Below, one piece after another: positions 61,776 through 64,000 of a stretch of 64,000 nucleotides of DNA. Under the pieces are notes generated by a model that was not told the DNA's origin, searched no databases, and saw nothing but the letters and a program-made list of their open reading frames with translations. The first letter of the stretch is position 1; each line of letters starts with the position of its first letter. The position numbers and the translations under genes are program-made. Source of the stretch: Dictyobacter formicarum (lineage in GTDB: Bacteria; Chloroflexota; Ktedonobacteria; Ktedonobacterales; Ktedonobacteraceae); the NCBI RefSeq assembly GCF_016587435.1, contig NZ_BNJJ01000001.1, positions 186,001-250,000 on the forward strand, read 5' to 3'.

Positions 61776-64000
61776 TCACGCCGGGCAACCAGTATTTCTG
61801 TCCGCCCTGGGCAGGAGCAAGGTAAAAGTAGCTCCCTGCCCTGGTTGGCTCTCAACTTTCAATTCGCCGTTATTTCTATAGGCGTTACGTTGTGCGCTCC
61901 ACAGGCCAAAACCAGAACTTCCCTTTGTTGAATAGAAAGGGTTAAATATATATTTTTGTATATGTAAGGGAATACCGACGCCGCTATCAATCACTTTTAA
62001 GGCCACATAGCGTCCTTCATTAAGGGCAGTCAGGGTAATAGTTCCTCCCCGAGGCATTGCTGTGATAGCATTGTCGATGAGATTGCGTAGGATATCGAGT
62101 ACCAGTCCATGTATTGCAAGGACGGCCCCAACATCCTTAGCGCTCTCCACACGTAGTTGGATCGGCGGTGAAGATGGAAGTGGCACAAGCGATTGCGCTT
62201 CTTCGAGGAAGATCCTGGCGTCAGTAACGACAGGTTCATCCATTTTCTCTAGCGTGCTCGTCTGTACCCTGCTCTTCAAATCTTTACTCCAACCCAGTGT
62301 GGTTCGTGCAATCTGTACAATTTTTTCCAGTCTTTCCGCGATGAACGCGTTCATGTGGTTATGTTCTTCGAGTTCATCACGTATATTATCGATACTTAGC
62401 TCAATATGTCCCCATTCATTCCCGAGTCGATGTATTAACTCAAAGGCAGACTGACCAATATTAGTCATGAGGTCTGCAGCTAAGGCTCGCTGCTCGAGTT
62501 CCTGGCTTTCTTGCTCAGTTTCCAGGCGATAAATTGTACTGGCGAGTTGTTGTGCTAATCCCTCGAAAAAAAGGATGTCGCCTTCCTTAAAGTGGCCTAC
62601 CTCCTTATGACTTACCCCTAAAGTGCCATAGAGATGTTCGTGAAAGATGACGGGTATCACAGCCAACGAACGGGTTTCAGGATCTGATAATTTCGCAGGT
62701 CCTATTCCCTTCGGCAGCTTGTGTGCATCAACAATGGAGATTGTGTGCCGCTCACGCGCAACCTGTCCATTAATACCTTCGTCGATCTTCATCGTTTGAA
62801 AGGGAGGAATATGTTCTGGATGAGAGGAACGAACTGCCACTAATTCCTGTATTTCTTCGTTGTAGCGACGCAGCGCGATTTGTCCATTGCAATGTTGTTT
62901 AGCGATGCGTAGTATGGTATCATAGGCCTGCTCAAGCTGGTCTAATGTAGTAACAATGCCAAGTTCCTTCCCTGCTTCGTACAACGAACGGAAGCGACTG
63001 GCCTCCAGTTTCTCCGCCTCATACTGTTCGGCATTGCGCAGGGCAATAACAGCAAGATCTGCCAATCCTTGCAGCAGTTCCTCATCCATTGGACTGAAGT
63101 TCTTCGCGATGGGGCTCTCGATATTCAATACGCCCCGCAATTCACCTCCCTGCAACATCGGTACCGCCAGTTCAGACTTCGCGCCTGGAAAATATTCTAG
63201 ATAGATATCTTTATCGGGAGAACGGGTGAGATTGGCGTTGATAAGTTTTTTCGTGCGGGCAACGCGGCCGACAATGCCTTCGTCTAATCTCTGGCGGCGA
63301 TTTTTTTTATCTTCCGCAATGTTGCGTTCTTCCGCGACCCATAAATCTTGCTGAAGCGGGTCATATAACATCAGGTTGCCCAGGTTAGAATGTGTCAGTT
63401 CTAATGCCTTATCCAGAATGAGATTAAAGATGCGGCGCTGATCAAATTGCGCCACAATTTCCTTGCTGATCTCATTTAGCGCGCGGTGGTCAGCGGCAAG
63501 ACGTTTTTCTCGCTCATATGCCTGTGCTGTTTTGACTGCCAGCACGACCTGTCCTGCCAGCGTTTCGAGAAAATTCTGATCTTCCTCGCTGAATGCTGCC
63601 TCCACCTCGCTTTCAAAATTGAGAACGCCAACCACTTCCTCGCCATCAAGCAGTGGCACATCTAGTTCTGACACGGTGCGCGTATTGTCGCCAGCGGGAA
63701 TGTACTGATCTCGCCATCTCTCCTCTGTCTGCACATTCATCACCCGAGCGGTTTCTTTATGTTCTAATACCCAGCGAGTAATGCCCGTTGTTCCCTCAAA
63801 GGGAATGTTCACCCGGCGTCGCGCTTCGCTGTTGCGACCAATGGCAGCCCTTGTTTCCAAAAATTCGGTTTGCAGATTATAGATTAAAATCCCTGCTCCG
63901 TCCGCTGGTACAATTTTTCTGTCGCTCACTTCGTACAAAAGCGTATCAAGGACGCTTTGCAACTCCAGATGACGATTGAGTGCCTGATCGACTTTTTGCA
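61776..64000 (-). CDS. Multi-GAF sensor histidine kinase, N-terminus beyond the window
   Basis: The frame is open to the right edge, so the N-terminus is missing; more than 740 residues are visible. Three GAF domains in a row can be made out (from EVSDRKIVPADGAGILIYNL; LELTHSNLGNLMLYD; and ILRIAKQHCNGQIALRRY). A helical dimerisation stretch with FELIHRLGNEWGHIELS follows, where the histidine may be the phosphoacceptor, then the ATPase domain with LRNLIDNAITAM (N box), VIDSGVGIP (G1) and GSSGFGLWSAQ (G2). The protein is soluble in the visible part, suggesting cytoplasmic redox or small-ligand sensing. It is the upstream gene of a pair with the receiver-kinase protein. Confidence 0.85.
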   Translation of the reverse strand, partial: QKVDQALNRHLELQSVLDTLLYEVSDRKIVPADGAGILIYNLQTEFLETRAAIGRNSEARRRVNIPFEGTTGITRWVLEHKETARVMNVQTEERWRDQYIPAGDNTRTVSELDVPLLDGEEVVGVLNFESEVEAAFSEEDQNFLETLAGQVVLAVKTAQAYEREKRLAADHRALNEISKEIVAQFDQRRIFNLILDKALELTHSNLGNLMLYDPLQQDLWVAEERNIAEDKKNRRQRLDEGIVGRVARTKKLINANLTRSPDKDIYLEYFPGAKSELAVPMLQGGELRGVLNIESPIAKNFSPMDEELLQGLADLAVIALRNAEQYEAEKLEASRFRSLYEAGKELGIVTTLDQLEQAYDTILRIAKQHCNGQIALRRYNEEIQELVAVRSSHPEHIPPFQTMKIDEGINGQVARERHTISIVDAHKLPKGIGPAKLSDPETRSLAVIPVIFHEHLYGTLGVSHKEVGHFKEGDILFFEGLAQQLASTIYRLETEQESQELEQRALAADLMTNIGQSAFELIHRLGNEWGHIELSIDNIRDELEEHNHMNAFIAERLEKIVQIARTTLGWSKDLKSRVQTSTLEKMDEPVVTDARIFLEEAQSLVPLPSSPPIQLRVESAKDVGAVLAIHGLVLDILRNLIDNAITAMPRGGTITLTALNEGRYVALKVIDSGVGIPLHIQKYIFNPFYSTKGSSGFGLWSAQRNAYRNNGELKVESQPGQGATFTLLLPRADRNTGCPA

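Overview
The window looks like chromosomal DNA from a soil-type bacterium of the Chloroflexota, most likely class Ktedonobacteria. This is inferred from gene content: a SARP/BTAD-AAA-TPR regulator, F420-type luciferase-like oxidoreductase, GAF-rich histidine kinase followed by a receiver-kinase fusion, pentapeptide-channel fusion, beta-propeller proteins, and roughly even base composition by eye. No rRNA, tRNA, CRISPR array or intact transposase was seen. Most genes have a clear purine-rich ribosome binding site, and many starts were shortened to fit it.

Layout. 1-12 kb: end of a WD40 protein, a GT-C mannosyltransferase-like membrane protein, a Gfo/Idh/MocA oxidoreductase, a DMT exporter, a BNR propeller protein, an S9 peptidase, an ACS-type MFS carrier and a CPA2 antiporter. 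12-22 kb: a cysteinyl-tRNA synthetase fused to a glycosyltransferase and a His-rich tail, an enolase-superfamily enzyme, a lipoprotein, transketolase, a GlsB-type membrane protein and glycerol kinase. 22-22.6 kb is a gene graveyard with remnants of a zinc alcohol dehydrogenase and an NsrR/Rrf2 regulator. 22.8-27.3 kb: a MacB/FtsX-type permease with a tandem-duplicated ABC ATPase, then a berberine-bridge-type flavin oxidase. 27.5-36.3 kb: a SARP regulator, a GlxA/AraC regulator, a DinB protein, and a TetR-LLM-MFS detoxification operon whose promoter is bracketed by two matching operators. 36.4-42.2 kb: an Mth938-like protein, an Hsp20 with a glutamine-rich insert, a GNAT enzyme, a TenA-like protein, a membrane protein, and a fused pair of gene fragments (GH15 and vanadium haloperoxidase).

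42.2-56.2 kb is a carbohydrate island. A sugar ABC operon (ATPase, permease, binding protein) is divergent from a secreted GH172 enzyme. The shared control region has two promoters, each followed by the same LacI-type half-symmetric operator in opposite orientation. Further on are an RraA-like protein, a GH63/MGH1-like hydrolase, a DeoR repressor that is probably leaderless, and a three-gene operon of epimerase, dehydrogenase and TIM-barrel isomerase. The likely logic is outside cleavage of a fructose- or arabinose-containing glycan, uptake, then epimerisation and oxidation inside.

56.2-64 kb: a pentapeptide-repeat/two-helix channel-like protein, a decayed YciI-like gene and a decayed alcohol dehydrogenase, an aldo/keto reductase, and a histidine kinase plus receiver-kinase pair running off the right edge.

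Recurring oddities: intergenic hairpins of 14 to 35 bp with almost perfect stems and unrelated sequences; a short dispersed repeat that supplies the stop codons of two convergent genes; and several domain fusions or insertions (CysRS-GT2, GH172 with inserted modules, Hsp20 with a Q-rich loop, double ABC ATPase).
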